Position numbers and translations under genes: made by a program
Shown: piece after piece, positions 26,132-36,527 of the stretch
Layout of the letters: the number at the start of each line of letters is the position of its first letter
How positions within the stretch are numbered: the first letter of the stretch is position 1
Origin: Pseudomonas brassicacearum
GTDB lineage: Bacteria > Pseudomonadota > Gammaproteobacteria > Pseudomonadales > Pseudomonadaceae
DNA: 64,000 nt
Reading direction: 5' to 3'
Assembly: GCF_000585995.1 (NCBI RefSeq)
Contig: NZ_CP007410.1
Coordinates: forward strand, 3,933,430-3,997,429
The notes under the pieces: model-generated
Seen by the model: only the letters and a program-made list of their open reading frames with translations
Told to the model about the DNA's origin: nothing
Database searches by the model: none

Positions 26132-26866
26132 ATGAGCAGTCTGAGTAAAATGCTGAGTGTCCTGGACCTCTTCGGCCCACAACGGCTGAAAATCGACCCC
26201 GACACCATTGCCGAACACATGGGCCTGTCACGGGCGACGGTGTACCGCTATGTAAAGGATCTGTGCGACGCCGGCCTGCTGGTCCGGGTGGATGCCGGTA
26301 GCTACAGCCTGGGGCCGCGCATCATCGAGCTCGACTGGATGATGCGTCAGTACGACCCGATCCTCGTGGCCGGTCGCGAATTGATGCACAAGCTGTCCGA
26401 AGAGACCGGCCTGGCGGTGTTCGCCAGCGTTTTTTATGACGGTCACATCATCAATACCTACATCACCGAACCCAGTGACACTTACCGCTTTTCATTCGGC
26501 CGTGGCCATCCACTGCCGTTTTTTCGCGGCGCGCAGTCCAAGGTGCTGATTGCCTTCCAGAAGGGTCGACGCCTGCAGCGCCTGTTCGAAGAACATATGG
26601 CCAACGACCCCGAGAATACTTACGACTGGGCAAGCTTTTCCAAAGCGACAAAAAAGATTCGCAAGGACGGTTACTGCCTGACGCACGACGAGCTCAATCA
26701 GGGCCTTACCGGTATCGCGGCACCGATCATCAATCCCGAGCTTGACGAGGTGGTGGGTAGCCTTTCGGCGGTGGGCAGCACCCACAGCTTCAAACTGCTG
26801 CGCCAGGAGACCGTGATTGAAATGGTGATGGACACCACCCGGCGAATTGCCGAGCGGTTGCACTGA
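26132..26866 (+). CDS. IclR-family regulator
   Basis: A 244-residue IclR regulator. The N-terminal winged HTH (about 1-65) reads LSKMLSVLDLFG ... DTIAEHMGLSRATVYRYVKDLCDAGLL, followed by a GAF-like effector domain with EETGLAVFASVFYDG and the C-terminal GLTGIAAPIINPELDEVVGSLSAVG. TAGGAG precedes ATG 26132; an upstream in-frame ATG at 26084 lacks an RBS. It is divergent from the nine-gene catabolic operon and most likely controls it. IclR proteins commonly sense aromatic or small organic acids. Confidence 0.9.
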   Translation: MSSLSKMLSVLDLFGPQRLKIDPDTIAEHMGLSRATVYRYVKDLCDAGLLVRVDAGSYSLGPRIIELDWMMRQYDPILVAGRELMHKLSEETGLAVFASVFYDGHIINTYITEPSDTYRFSFGRGHPLPFFRGAQSKVLIAFQKGRRLQRLFEEHMANDPENTYDWASFSKATKKIRKDGYCLTHDELNQGLTGIAAPIINPELDEVVGSLSAVGSTHSFKLLRQETVIEMVMDTTRRIAERLH

Positions 26867-26867
26867 A

Positions 26868-26901
26868 CCTGTGGCGAGGGAGCTTGCTCCCTTGCCACAG
26901 G
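26868..26901. terminator. REP-like palindrome / bidirectional terminator
   Basis: A 34-bp near-perfect hairpin beginning CCTGTGGCGAGGGAGC and ending GCTCCCTTGCCACAGG (16 of 17 positions pair), directly after the IclR stop and before the convergent porin stop. The core GGGAGC-TT-GCTCCC matches the Pseudomonas REP style also seen at 39.7 kb. It could stop transcription from both sides. Confidence 0.65.
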
Positions 26902-26922
26902 GTTTATCGAACAACCCCGGCC

Positions 26923-28248
26923 TCAGAACGGCACGGCCACGGTCACCTGGCTGTACAAATTGGTGCCATTGCCCGCCACTTGATTGCCTCCCGTCGTTGC
27001 GTCCCGTTCCGGTTTGTAGAGACCGACCAGCGGGGTGATGATCAAGTGCTCGTTCACCGCCCACTCGGCATACAGATCCAGCTCACGGGCATCCAGGTTC
27101 AGGGCGTTGTCCTTACGTACGGTGTTGTAATCGAAGTACAACGCACCAAGGGTCAGGTTCTCCAACGGCGTGGCTGTCAGGCCGACATGGTGAATGCCCG
27201 TGTTGCTGTTGAAGGGCCCGGCGTAGTTACCCGCGACTTCGCCTTGGAACCAAGTGCCGTAGCCCGTGCTCTGCCCAGTGAACAGCGAATCCCACTTCTG
27301 CGAATAGCGGGTGTAGCGGTACGTCAGCTTGGGTGCCCAGGCGAGATCGGCAAAGGTGTAGCCGGCCTCGGCGTACCAGGCGTTCTGCGGACCGGCGTCC
27401 TTGTCCTGCCAGGCGTATTCGAACGCCAGGCTCGCATTCTCGATGCCGGCGTCGCCTTCACCGCGAATACTGTAGACGTCCATGCCCTTGCGTTGCCGCT
27501 GGAAATCGCTCGCCCAGCGATCATTCACATCAAGACCATGGATCCAGGTCAACCCCAATGTCCCGGCCTTGGTGGTGTAGTCCAGCGTGCCGGCGGCCAG
27601 TTCGGTTTCGGCCTGGGCACGGTTGTCGGACTTGAGCCAGACCACACTGCCATGCAGCCCCTCCTGCCCGCCCAGACGCAATACGGCGGTCTGATCGAAC
27701 GCGTGCCGGGCAGCCAGGTAATACGCCCCACCGCGATTCAAGCGACCATCGACAGGCCCTTTGCCCAGGTTCGGCCCGTCATCGTTGATCAGGAACCCCC
27801 TGCCCAGCTTGACCACCTGACGGCCGCCGGAGATATCGACACCGTCCTGCCCCAGCACGGGGAACAGATCGGCGGAGCGCCAACCCAGGTAGGCGTCTTC
27901 GATCTTCGTCGTGCGCTCGCTGCCCAGCGTATTGCCGGCCGCGTCGCCATCGCCCCAGGTGGCGGAACTGACCAGGCTGAACGCGCCATAAGCGGTGCCA
28001 TGCCCGGCCAGGCCTTGGTCACCGCTGACGCCATACTTGATGAAGCCTTCGCGCCAGGTCGAACCGCCTGGCCTGCCGTCGTAGTTCTTGCGACTGTTGA
28101 AATGGCCGAACACGGCCAGCATGTCGGCGTTGAGGTGAGTGTCGTCATCGGCATACAACTCATAGGCCTGGACCTGACTCGCGGCGCAAAGCGCCAGCGT
28201 ACAGGCAAGGCCACTGCCGAAAAATCCCATACGCGATAGGTTCCGCAT
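26923..28248 (-). CDS. Outer-membrane beta-barrel porin
   Basis: A 441-residue outer-membrane protein. The signal peptide ends near SQVQA before YELYADDDTHLNADM. The body alternates short polar and aromatic strands, and the last residues VTVAVPF end in Phe, the usual BAM-recognised terminus. It has similarity in feel to the alginate-export/OprD-like porins used for uptake of acids, but the subfamily is not certain. It starts at ATG 28248 rather than the longer 28311 opening. It is convergent with IclR and next to the catabolic operon, suggesting substrate uptake. Confidence 0.78.
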   Translation of the reverse strand: MRNLSRMGFFGSGLACTLALCAASQVQAYELYADDDTHLNADMLAVFGHFNSRKNYDGRPGGSTWREGFIKYGVSGDQGLAGHGTAYGAFSLVSSATWGDGDAAGNTLGSERTTKIEDAYLGWRSADLFPVLGQDGVDISGGRQVVKLGRGFLINDDGPNLGKGPVDGRLNRGGAYYLAARHAFDQTAVLRLGGQEGLHGSVVWLKSDNRAQAETELAAGTLDYTTKAGTLGLTWIHGLDVNDRWASDFQRQRKGMDVYSIRGEGDAGIENASLAFEYAWQDKDAGPQNAWYAEAGYTFADLAWAPKLTYRYTRYSQKWDSLFTGQSTGYGTWFQGEVAGNYAGPFNSNTGIHHVGLTATPLENLTLGALYFDYNTVRKDNALNLDARELDLYAEWAVNEHLIITPLVGLYKPERDATTGGNQVAGNGTNLYSQVTVAVPF

Positions 28249-28297
28249 GGCTGGAGCTCCTTGTGGTGCGCCTTTGAAGGCTGTCTTTATATTCAGG

Positions 28298-28323
28298 AGC
28301 CGACGCAGCACGCTGCGCCGGCT
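28298..28323. terminator. Hairpin downstream of the aminotransferase gene
   Basis: AGCCGACGCAGC and GCTGCGCCGGCT form a 12-bp stem with one mismatch and a 2-base apex, seven bases past the aminotransferase stop on the minus strand. There is no clear T-tract, so termination strength is uncertain. Confidence 0.4.
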
Positions 28324-28329
28324 TACAGG

Positions 28330-29679
28330 CTAGCGGCAGTCGGCGAGCGCGCTGTCCAACACACTCACCATCAGGGCGGCCTCGTCAGCGGTGAGGGTCA
28401 GCGGTGGCGACATCACGATTTTGTTGCCTATCGGGCGCACCAGTACGCCGGCGCGGCGCATGTGCTCGGCAATGCGTGAGGCCAGGCCGTTGGCCGGGTC
28501 AAGCGGCTCGCGGGTGACCTTGTCCGCCACCAGGTCCACGGCGATCATCAAGCCCTTGCCGCGCACTTCGCCCACCACGGCATAACGCTCCATCAGCGGC
28601 TGCAGTTGCTCCAGCAATTGGGCACCGACTTTCCCGGCATTGCCCGGCAAGTCCTCGGCTTCGACGATGTCCAGCACCGCCAGGGCCGCCGCACACGCCG
28701 TCGGGTGTCCGCTGTAGGTATAACCGTGCATGATCACGCTGCTGAAACCCGGGCCGTTCTCGATGGCGTCGGCGATGCGCTGGTTGAAGACCGTGGCGCC
28801 CATGGGGATGTAGCCGGCGGTGATGCCCTTGGCCAGGCACAGCACGTCGGGCGCGACGCCCCAGCCCCGACTGCCGAGCATGCAGCCGGTGCGGCCGAAT
28901 CCCGTGACCACTTCATCGGCGATCAACAAGATGCCGTGGCGATCACAGACTTCACGCAACCTCTTCCAGTAATACGCCGGCGGCACGATCACGCCACCGG
29001 CACCTTGCACCGGCTCGGCGACCAACGCGGCAATGGTCTGCGGACCGAGCAGCGCGATCTGGTCTTCCAACTGGCGAATGCAGTGAGCGGTCAACTCCTC
29101 TGGATCGCGGCAGTCCCAGGGGTTGCGGTACAGCCACGGCGTATCGAGCAGATGACAGCCCGCCAGCAGTGGCCCGTGGTTGTAGTGATACACCCCGTTG
29201 CCGCCCACCGATGTACCGCCCATGTGCACGCCATGGTAGCCGTTGCGCAACGACAAAAAGCGCGTGCGTCCTGGCTCACCGCTGGCGATCCAGTATTGAC
29301 GGGCCATTTTCAGGGCCGTCTCGACTGCATCGGAACCGCCGGAACTGAACAGCACCCGCGCCATGTTTTCCTGGGCGAACATCGACGTCAGTCGCTCGGC
29401 CAGGTCGAACACCCGCGGATGGGCGATGCCGTCGAAGGTCTGGTAATACGCCAGCTCGTCCAGTTGCGCGGCGATGGCCGCCTTCACCGAAGGCCGGTTG
29501 TGGCCCACGTTCACGTTCCAAAGGCCGCCCACACCATCGAGCATGCGATGGCCTTCGATATCGGTGATGTAATTACCGTCACCACGGGCGATGATCAACG
29601 TTTTGGATCGGTTGGCCGGCGCCGAAGAACTCATCGGATGCCAGAACTTCTTCTGCGCTGTCTTGTATTTCTCATACAT
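28330..29679 (-). CDS. Class III aminotransferase (omega-amino acid/pyruvate type)
   Basis: A 449-residue PLP-dependent class III transaminase. Visible are the N-terminal HPMSSSAPANR with GVGGLWNVNVGH, the PLP phosphate segment SSGGSDAVETALKMAR, the Asp in LLIADEVVTGFGRTG that contacts the PLP ring, and the Schiff-base Lys in CLAKGITAGYIPMGA. It transfers amino groups from omega-amino acids or amines, usually to pyruvate. GAGG precedes ATG 29679, and the gene follows the aldehyde dehydrogenase by 11 bp, so the pair could turn an amine into an aldehyde and then an acid. Confidence 0.92.
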   Translation of the reverse strand: MYEKYKTAQKKFWHPMSSSAPANRSKTLIIARGDGNYITDIEGHRMLDGVGGLWNVNVGHNRPSVKAAIAAQLDELAYYQTFDGIAHPRVFDLAERLTSMFAQENMARVLFSSGGSDAVETALKMARQYWIASGEPGRTRFLSLRNGYHGVHMGGTSVGGNGVYHYNHGPLLAGCHLLDTPWLYRNPWDCRDPEELTAHCIRQLEDQIALLGPQTIAALVAEPVQGAGGVIVPPAYYWKRLREVCDRHGILLIADEVVTGFGRTGCMLGSRGWGVAPDVLCLAKGITAGYIPMGATVFNQRIADAIENGPGFSSVIMHGYTYSGHPTACAAALAVLDIVEAEDLPGNAGKVGAQLLEQLQPLMERYAVVGEVRGKGLMIAVDLVADKVTREPLDPANGLASRIAEHMRRAGVLVRPIGNKIVMSPPLTLTADEAALMVSVLDSALADCR

Positions 29680-29690
29680 GATTCAAGTCC

Positions 29691-31112
29691 TCACTCAGTT
29701 TCACGCTTGCGTACATACAGCAGTTGCTGGCCCGTAAACTCCAGCAACCCTTCAAGACCGAACTCGACACCGAATCCGGACATCTTGCTGCCGCCAAATG
29801 GCGTATTCGGTTGGATTTGCGCGTGGCAGTTGACCCACGCCACGCCGCTTTCAAGGCGACAGGCCAATGCCTGGGCCTGCTCGACATCCGCGCCCCAGAC
29901 CGATCCGCCCAAGCCCATATCGCTGGCATTGGCGCGGCGCAGGACATCCTCGACATCCTGGTAGGCAATCAGGGGCAGCACTGGACCGAACTGCTCCTCA
30001 TCGACCAGGCGGTGCCCGTCTGTCACATCGGCCACCAGGGTCGGCGGATAGAAAAAGCCCGGGCGGTCCAGGCGTGCGCCACCGCACAACACCCGAGCTC
30101 CATGGGCACGGGCATCAGCCACCAGTTCCTCCACCAGCTTGAGCTGTTCGAGGTTCTGCACCGGGCCGAAATCCACGCCTGGCTCCAAGCCGTCCCCCAC
30201 CGTCTGACGCGCGGCGATACGCGTCAGGGCCTCGGCAAAGTCTTCGTATTGGGATTGGTGTATGTACAAACGCTTGAGGGCGGCGCAGGTCTGCCCCATG
30301 TTCAGGAATGCCGCCTGGAAAATCTCTTCGGCCACCGCCTCGACCGGCGTGCCAGGCAGTACGATGGCGGCATCATTGCCGCCCAGCTCCAGCGTCAAGC
30401 GCTTGAGATTGCCGGCAGCGCCACGCATCACGCTTTGGCCAGTGGCTGTCGAGCCGGTGAATACGATCTTGTCGATACCGGCGTGCGCGGTGATCGCACT
30501 GCCGAAACCTTGTTCACCGGTCACGACATTGATCACGCCCCGGGGCACATGGCAGGCGATGATTTCCACCAGGCGCAGCGTGCTCAAGGGGGTCAGGCTT
30601 GACGGTTTACTGATCACGCAGTTGCCGGCACGCAGCGCCGGCATGATGTGCCAGACGGCGATCATGAACGGCCAATTCCACGGAGTGATCGACGCCACCA
30701 CGCCCAGAGGCTTGCGATGCAGCTCAATGCGCTGGCTCGGGGTGTCTTCCACCAGCTCCACGGGAATCTGTTGCTCGGCGGCATAACGCGTCCAGGCCGC
30801 CGCCCCCATGACTTCGAAAAACGCGAGCGCCAGTGGCTTGCCCTGCTCCAGCACAATGAGCCGGGCCAATGCGTCAGCGTCCTGCTCGATGTCGGCAGCG
30901 ATGCTCAGCAGGCGCTCGCGGCGGTCCTCGTGAGTACTGTGACGCCACTCACTGAAGGCCACCCGTGCCACGTCGACAGCAAGATCCAGCTGAGCCAGGG
31001 AACCTGCGGGGCATTGGGCGAACGCGGTGCCCGTCGCCGGATTGAGCACGTCAAAGTGGCCCTTTTCACCACTGACCTGAACCCCATTGATGAGCATTTG
31101 ATAATCGTGCAT
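29691..31112 (-). CDS. Aldehyde dehydrogenase (semialdehyde type)
   Basis: A 473-residue NAD(P)-dependent aldehyde dehydrogenase with PWNWPFMIAVW, FTGSTATGQSVM, catalytic Glu in LELGGNDAA and Cys in NMGQTCAALKR. The C-terminus has PFGGSKMSGFG. GGGAGG lies just before ATG 31112. It follows the APC permease by 86 bp and precedes the aminotransferase, an arrangement seen for degradation of polyamines, beta-alanine or similar amines. It is predicted to oxidise the semialdehyde made by the transaminase. Confidence 0.92.
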   Translation of the reverse strand: MHDYQMLINGVQVSGEKGHFDVLNPATGTAFAQCPAGSLAQLDLAVDVARVAFSEWRHSTHEDRRERLLSIAADIEQDADALARLIVLEQGKPLALAFFEVMGAAAWTRYAAEQQIPVELVEDTPSQRIELHRKPLGVVASITPWNWPFMIAVWHIMPALRAGNCVISKPSSLTPLSTLRLVEIIACHVPRGVINVVTGEQGFGSAITAHAGIDKIVFTGSTATGQSVMRGAAGNLKRLTLELGGNDAAIVLPGTPVEAVAEEIFQAAFLNMGQTCAALKRLYIHQSQYEDFAEALTRIAARQTVGDGLEPGVDFGPVQNLEQLKLVEELVADARAHGARVLCGGARLDRPGFFYPPTLVADVTDGHRLVDEEQFGPVLPLIAYQDVEDVLRRANASDMGLGGSVWGADVEQAQALACRLESGVAWVNCHAQIQPNTPFGGSKMSGFGVEFGLEGLLEFTGQQLLYVRKRETE

Positions 31113-31198
31113 AAAAACCTCCCTTTCGCGCGCTGACGGGCCGTCCCGAACAGCGCGGACAGGTATTTCGTGAAAGTTGAACGGTGCGGCGTGATGCC

Positions 31199-32646
31199 CT
31201 AGAGCTTGTGGCTACCCAGCGCCATGAATCGCTCGGGCGATACTTTGCGCAGCCGGGCTGCCAGAAACACGCCTGCGATCAACGCTGCGGGGATGACGGC
31301 ACAGAGGGCGTAAGACAAAAGCTTGCTGGCACCGGTGAGCACATCGAAATGAACCACTGCAAGCACCAGGACCGCCAACAACGCCAGGCAGGAAAAGCCC
31401 GGCAAGATCCGACCGCGCCAGACGCCCAGCTTCAGTTCCGGATGGCGCTGGAAATAGACAAACACCGCGGCCGAGGTCAGCGCCATGAGCAGAATCACGC
31501 ACAGCGTGGCGAGGTTGGAGAACCAGGCGAACAGTTGAAGGATCGGATCGGCATCCAACGCGGCGAAAATCAGCACCACCACGGCAGCGATCAGGCTTTG
31601 CAGAGCCGAGCCCATGTGCGGACTCTGGTGGACGCGGTGGGTGGTCCCCAACCGGTGAGGCAACAGGCCGTCACGCCCGATAGCATAGAAGTAACGGGCG
31701 GCGGCATTGTGGAACGCCAGCAACCCGGCGTAGATGCTGACCATGAACAGCACGCGGATGATCTGGGTCAGGTGCGGGCCGACAAAATGATCGGACATGC
31801 CATAAATGAAGGTAGTGGGATCCTGCAGTGCCTGCAGGGTCGGAACGATCTTGTCGACCCCAACACCCACCACCATCGACCAGACCGACAGGGCGTAGAA
31901 ACCACCGATCAACAATACCGAACTGTAGGTGGCAATCGGAATGGTGCGGTGCGGGTTCTTGGCTTCTTCACCGTAAATGGTAGTGGCCTCAAAACCGATA
32001 AAGGCAGCGAAACAGAACAGCAGGCCAATTGACGGCGTCCCACTGAACACATGGCTGCGGTCAAACGAATCGAGATTGATGCCACTGTCACCACCCGCCT
32101 TGAGAATGGCGAAATCCAAGGTCAGGATAGCCAGGTACTCGGCAATGACCACCACCGACAGCACGCGGGCAGAAAGGTCGATCTTGCGATAGCCAAGAAT
32201 CGCAACGCTCGCCATCGCCAGGAGCGAATAGCACCACCAGGGCAACTCCAGCCCGAAGACACTGGCCATCGTGCCACTGACGACACCGCCGAACATGCCG
32301 TACAGACCGACCTGCAGAATGTTGTAGGCAAACATCGCCAACACCCCGCCGCCCCACCGGCCAGGCCACCGAGGCCACGGGCAGTGAACGCGTAGAAACC
32401 ACCCGCGTTGGTCAGGTGGCGGGACATGGTGGTGTACCCCACCGAGAAAGCCAGCAACACCAACAGCGCCAAGATCAACAAGGCGGGCGTGCCGGCGCCA
32501 TTTCCCAACATGATGCCAATGGGGAAGCCCCCGGCGATGACGCTCAAGGGGCTCGCCGCCGATACCACAAAGAAAATGATGAAGCCGACACCCAAGGCGC
32601 CTCGCCTCAACTCCGTCGAGCTGTTGATCGGGATAGATACACTCAT
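31199..32646 (-). pseudogene. APC-family amino-acid/amine permease, broken by a one-base frameshift
   Basis: The gene reads in two frames. From 32646 the first frame gives about 100 good residues (TELRRGALGVGFIIFFVVSAASPLSVIAGGFP through NAGGFYAFTARGLGGLAGGAAG) with the APC N-terminal pattern, then turns to nonsense. From about 32344 the other frame continues as LAMFAYNILQVGLYGMFGG through GFEATTIYGEEAKNP to the end. Restoring one G in the run at 32344-32347 (CCCC on the plus strand) rejoins the frames as GGAAGVLAMF, giving a 482-residue, 12-segment permease of normal length. This is either a real inactivating indel or a homopolymer sequencing error. It heads the aldehyde dehydrogenase/aminotransferase unit. 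Confidence 0.85.
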
Positions 32647-33015
32647 TTTTTCTTAACCTTATTGTATGAGGCAGTTGTTGCGGGATCGGGGTACGGCCAG
32701 GTTCACCGTTCTCCAGCAGCTTATTGTTTTGGTTGCACGCTGGTTTCGATCCTATGCCCTCGCCAAAACCCTTCGCTATCCCAAATTGGCAGCATCACAA
32801 GCACCGCCCCAAAGTAGGTCAACACGATGCTCGTCACCCGACAGATGTTGCCGATTCGGGATAACCGCCCCGCGCGTCCTCCTGCAAGATAGCCTTGCCC
32901 ACCCCTCAAACCGGGTGCCGGCCACAAACAATAAAAACCAGTGGGTCGCCCCTTTCCAATGCCCGAAACAGGCCTTGGCCCGCGCAACTTGAAGCCCAAG
33001 CGCAGGAATATCAGC
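32647..33015. promoter_or_regulatory. Divergent region between APC permease and chemoreceptor
   Basis: 369 bp without a supported gene. It separates the divergent permease and chemoreceptor genes and must contain their promoters. I looked for a flagellar sigma-28 promoter before the chemoreceptor; GCCGATTC at about 32850 lacks a properly spaced TAAA element. No strong dyad was recognised. Confidence 0.4.
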
Positions 33016-35067
33016 ATGCTTTTCGCTCGCCTCACTATCCAATGGCGGATCACCCTCTTGAGTGGACTGTCCCTGCTGGCCGTCGTCGGCGCATTGACCG
33101 GTGCCTCCGTGTACCAAAATCAACAGAGCGCAAAACTGTTGAAAATGCAGAGCAGTCAGTTGCTTGGACAATCGGCCCTGGAGCGTCTACAGGCCCAAGC
33201 CCTCGCTCACGGCCAGCGGGTAGAACGCTTTTTCAACGAAACGGCGCTCTACGGGGAAGGATTTGCCGAACAGGTTCTTCAGTTGCGCACCCAGACCCTG
33301 AACGGGAGATTGACTCCCGAGCAACTGCGCCACGACCTGATCGGCGTGACCCGCCAGGCGCTGCTCAAACGCGAGAAAGCCCTCGGCCTGTACGTCGTGC
33401 TGCTCCCCGATGCGCTGGCGGGTGAAGACGCAGGTTTCTCCGGCCAACGCAGCTTGGCCAGTAACGAAACAGGCCGCTTTGCCCTCTACTGGTCGCAAAG
33501 TCAGCCTGGAAACCTGGTTCAAGAAGTGCTCAGCGAAGCCCAGATCGCCGCCAACGATGCACCAGCGGGCAGCGAACCGGCGAACGCTTGGTACGTCTGC
33601 CCACAAACCCAGGGGCGTACCTGCGTGACAGAACCTTATGCGGTCGAAGTCGAGGGCCAGAAAACCCTCATGAGCAGCATTTCGGTCCCGTTGATAGACA
33701 AGGGCAAGACCATCGGCGTCGTGGGCATGGACATCAGCCTCGACACACTCCAGAAACTCGCCGCCAGCCTGGCCGAGGACTTGTACCCCGGCCACAGCGA
33801 AATCAGTATTCTTTCTGCTTCCGGGCAAGTGGCCGGTCACAGCGGCGCCGCATCGGAAGCTTCCGTGGACGTGCGGCAAGCGGTGCAAACCCTCGCCACA
33901 AACGCCCCTTGGCAACTACAGATACGGGTGCCTGAAGCCCTTGTGCAGGCACCTGCCCTGGCGATGCAGGCACAGTTGGACGACAAGCAGCGCCAAGCGA
34001 ACTGGTTCAACCTCAGCCTGGGATTGCTTGCCAGCAGCCTGGGACTGCTACTCATCTGGCTCACCGCCTACGGTGTGACCCGACCGCTGCTCACGGTGGC
34101 GCATATGCTCGATGCCATTGTCGAGGGCGACGGTGACCTCACCCAGCGCCTGCCCAACGAGCGCAGCGATGAACTGGGCCACCTGGCCAATGGGTTCAAT
34201 CGCTTTCTCGACAAATTGCAGCCCATCATCCGCGATATCCAGCAAGCGTCCCTGGACACACGGGACACGGCCGACACGTCGGCGCGGGTTGCCCGGGACG
34301 TCAGCGCGGGCATGCACAAACAGTATCGGGAGGTCGAGCTGGCGGCCACCGCACTGCATGAAATGAGCACCAGCGCCCAGGAAGTTGCCCGCCACTCCCA
34401 CCAAGCGGCTGATGCCGCCACCGTCGCGGAAAACGCCAGCCGATCAGGACGAGCGTTATTCGCCGATGCCGTCAACAGCATCGACACCCTCGACCGGCGC
34501 CTGGAGACAACGCTGGGGCAAGTCAAGACGCTGGCTGACAACAGCCAACAGATCAACCAGGTACTGGACGTCATCTGCGCCATTGCCCAACAGACCAACT
34601 TGCTGGCCTTGAATGCAGCCATCGAGGCGGCCAGGGCGGGTGAACAGGGCCGTGGCTTCGCGGTGGTGGCTGACGAAGTTCGACACCTGGCCAGCAACAC
34701 CCAGAACTCGGTCGAGCAAATACGCACGGTGATTGAAGCGCTACAACAGTTAAGCCAAGACGTGGTGCACAGCACCCTACTGAGCCGCGAACTGGCCAGG
34801 GGCAGCGTCGTTCAAGTCGAACAAACCCATGCGGCGCTGCAGCACATCACCGACGCCGTGGAAGTGATCGAACAAATGAACCAGCAGATCGCCAGCGCGG
34901 CCCTGGAGCAGAGTTCAGTCGTGGAAGACATCAGCCATCGCGTCAGTGACATTCGAAGCATCAGCGAAACATTGACCAGCCAGATGCAGGACGCATCGCA
35001 GACCAGCCATTCGCTGTATGACATGGCTAATCATCAGCAGCGGTTGGTGGGTCATTTTCGAACGTGA
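33016..35067 (+). CDS. Methyl-accepting chemotaxis protein with dCACHE sensor
   Basis: A 683-residue chemoreceptor. TM1 is at about 10-30. The periplasmic domain (about 35-330) has dCACHE-like parts such as [64 protein letters not shown]2 is at about 333-353, then HAMP, then the signalling helix hairpin with the tip [37 protein letters not shown]. There is no C-terminal CheR-binding pentapeptide. AGGA precedes ATG 33016. It is divergent from the amine permease gene, and dCACHE receptors of Pseudomonas often sense amino acids or polyamines, so it may sense that permease's substrate (inference). Confidence 0.92.
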   Translation: MLFARLTIQWRITLLSGLSLLAVVGALTGASVYQNQQSAKLLKMQSSQLLGQSALERLQAQALAHGQRVERFFNETALYGEGFAEQVLQLRTQTLNGRLTPEQLRHDLIGVTRQALLKREKALGLYVVLLPDALAGEDAGFSGQRSLASNETGRFALYWSQSQPGNLVQEVLSEAQIAANDAPAGSEPANAWYVCPQTQGRTCVTEPYAVEVEGQKTLMSSISVPLIDKGKTIGVVGMDISLDTLQKLAASLAEDLYPGHSEISILSASGQVAGHSGAASEASVDVRQAVQTLATNAPWQLQIRVPEALVQAPALAMQAQLDDKQRQANWFNLSLGLLASSLGLLLIWLTAYGVTRPLLTVAHMLDAIVEGDGDLTQRLPNERSDELGHLANGFNRFLDKLQPIIRDIQQASLDTRDTADTSARVARDVSAGMHKQYREVELAATALHEMSTSAQEVARHSHQAADAATVAENASRSGRALFADAVNSIDTLDRRLETTLGQVKTLADNSQQINQVLDVICAIAQQTNLLALNAAIEAARAGEQGRGFAVVADEVRHLASNTQNSVEQIRTVIEALQQLSQDVVHSTLLSRELARGSVVQVEQTHAALQHITDAVEVIEQMNQQIASAALEQSSVVEDISHRVSDIRSISETLTSQMQDASQTSHSLYDMANHQQRLVGHFRT

Positions 35068-35095
35068 GGGCGGGACGTGCTCTGGATGCCTCTAT

Positions 35096-36346
35096 TCAGG
35101 CGATTTCACCATCAGGCACGGGCTGAGAACTGGACGGTGAAACACGACTTGGCGTGGAAGTTTCCGGCATGACCAGCAGCAGTCCAAATGCCAATGTCGC
35201 AATCGCCGCCAGCGTCAGGAACGCAGCGCTGTAGCCCGCCCCTTGCACCACGAAACCGGCCAGGCTGTTGCTCAACGCGGCACCGAGCCCGAACACGGTC
35301 GACAGCACACCGAGGCTGACATTGAAGTGCCCGGTGCCCTGGGTCAGGTCCTTGACCACCAAGGGGAACAGCGCGCCAAACAGCCCGGCGCCGATGCCAT
35401 CCAGCAATTGCACGGCCACCAGCCAGTAAGGGTCGTCCGAGAGCACGTACAGCACGCCTCGAATCGGCAGGATCAGGAAACCCGCCAGCAGCAGCGGTTT
35501 GCGTCCCCAGGTATCGGCCTTCACACCGACCAGCCAGGCCATGGGCACCATCACCAATTGAGCTGCGACGATACACGCCGAGGTCAGCGGCGTGGCCAGA
35601 TGCGCGTTGGCCAGGGCGAGTTTCTGGCTGACCAAGGGCAGCATTGCCGCGTTCGCCAGGTGGAACAACCCGCAGCACATGGCGAACAGCAACAGCGGGC
35701 GGTTATCCAGCAGCACACGTCGCGTCGAGGGCATCGGCCCCTGGGCCGGTTGCCCGGCCTCGAGCCCCCTTGCCACGTCATGATCGATGGCCTCGGCCGA
35801 CACGCAACTGACCGCCACGATGCTGGCCAAGGCCATCGCCGCCATCAGGTAGAACACGGCGATGGGCCCGAACAACCAGGCGAATCCGCCGGCCAGTAAT
35901 GCGGCACAGGCGTTACCCGCATGGTTGAAGGTCTCGTTGCGCCCGGTGCGCCGCGTGAAAGCCCTGGGGCCGGTAATGCCCAGGGAAATCGCCGCAATGG
36001 CCGGGGCGAATACCGAAGCCGCCACCGCGCTGACCGCCTGGGTCAATGCCACGAGGCTGAACGAAGAGGTGAATGGCAGCACCAGGCAAGCCAGCGTCAC
36101 CAGCAACGCCGCAGCAGCCACCACGGTGCGCTTGCTGCGAACCCGGTCGATCAACGCGCCAGCGGGCGCCTGGGCAACGAGCCCGACGATGGCCGCCACC
36201 GTCATTACCACACCAATGCTGGCCGGCTCCCAACGGTGTACCGCCAACAGATAGATCGCCAGGTAAGGACCCAGCCCATCGCGTACATCGGCGAGGAAAA
36301 AATTCAAACCATCCAGGGAAAGGTCGTTACGACGATTTTGATCCAC
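35096..36346 (-). CDS. MFS transporter
   Basis: A major facilitator protein of about 416 residues from GTG 36346, or 436 from ATG 36406. The first membrane segment begins in SLDGLNFFLADVRDGLGPYLAIYLL, so the GTG at 36346, preceded by GAGG five bases away, fits better than the ATG, which has no RBS. The loop motif GALIDRVRSKR is present. Twelve segments are predicted, with a polar C-terminal tail. It lies downstream of the FAH-family hydrolase on the same strand, but 180 bp away. Substrate unknown. Confidence 0.8.
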   Translation of the reverse strand: MDQNRRNDLSLDGLNFFLADVRDGLGPYLAIYLLAVHRWEPASIGVVMTVAAIVGLVAQAPAGALIDRVRSKRTVVAAAALLVTLACLVLPFTSSFSLVALTQAVSAVAASVFAPAIAAISLGITGPRAFTRRTGRNETFNHAGNACAALLAGGFAWLFGPIAVFYLMAAMALASIVAVSCVSAEAIDHDVARGLEAGQPAQGPMPSTRRVLLDNRPLLLFAMCCGLFHLANAAMLPLVSQKLALANAHLATPLTSACIVAAQLVMVPMAWLVGVKADTWGRKPLLLAGFLILPIRGVLYVLSDDPYWLVAVQLLDGIGAGLFGALFPLVVKDLTQGTGHFNVSLGVLSTVFGLGAALSNSLAGFVVQGAGYSAAFLTLAAIATLAFGLLLVMPETSTPSRVSPSSSQPVPDGEIA

Positions 36347-36527
36347 ATCGGCCTCGGCGAGAGCAAGCCCCAAAACAACTGACATCCATGATGCCAGAGT
36401 GCGCATCAGACATTGAGGATACTCCCCTACAACGAGACAGCTTGCCTCGCTGCCGGGTTCCTTCTTGCTGGCCGTCTATTGGGAAATCGAATGCGTACCA
36501 TCCTGCCCAATGCCGAGGACCGCAGGA

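Noticed and set aside
32840..32860. Possible sigma-28 promoter (GCCGATTC) before the chemoreceptor
   Set aside because: The -10 match is partial and there is no TAAA element at the required spacing.
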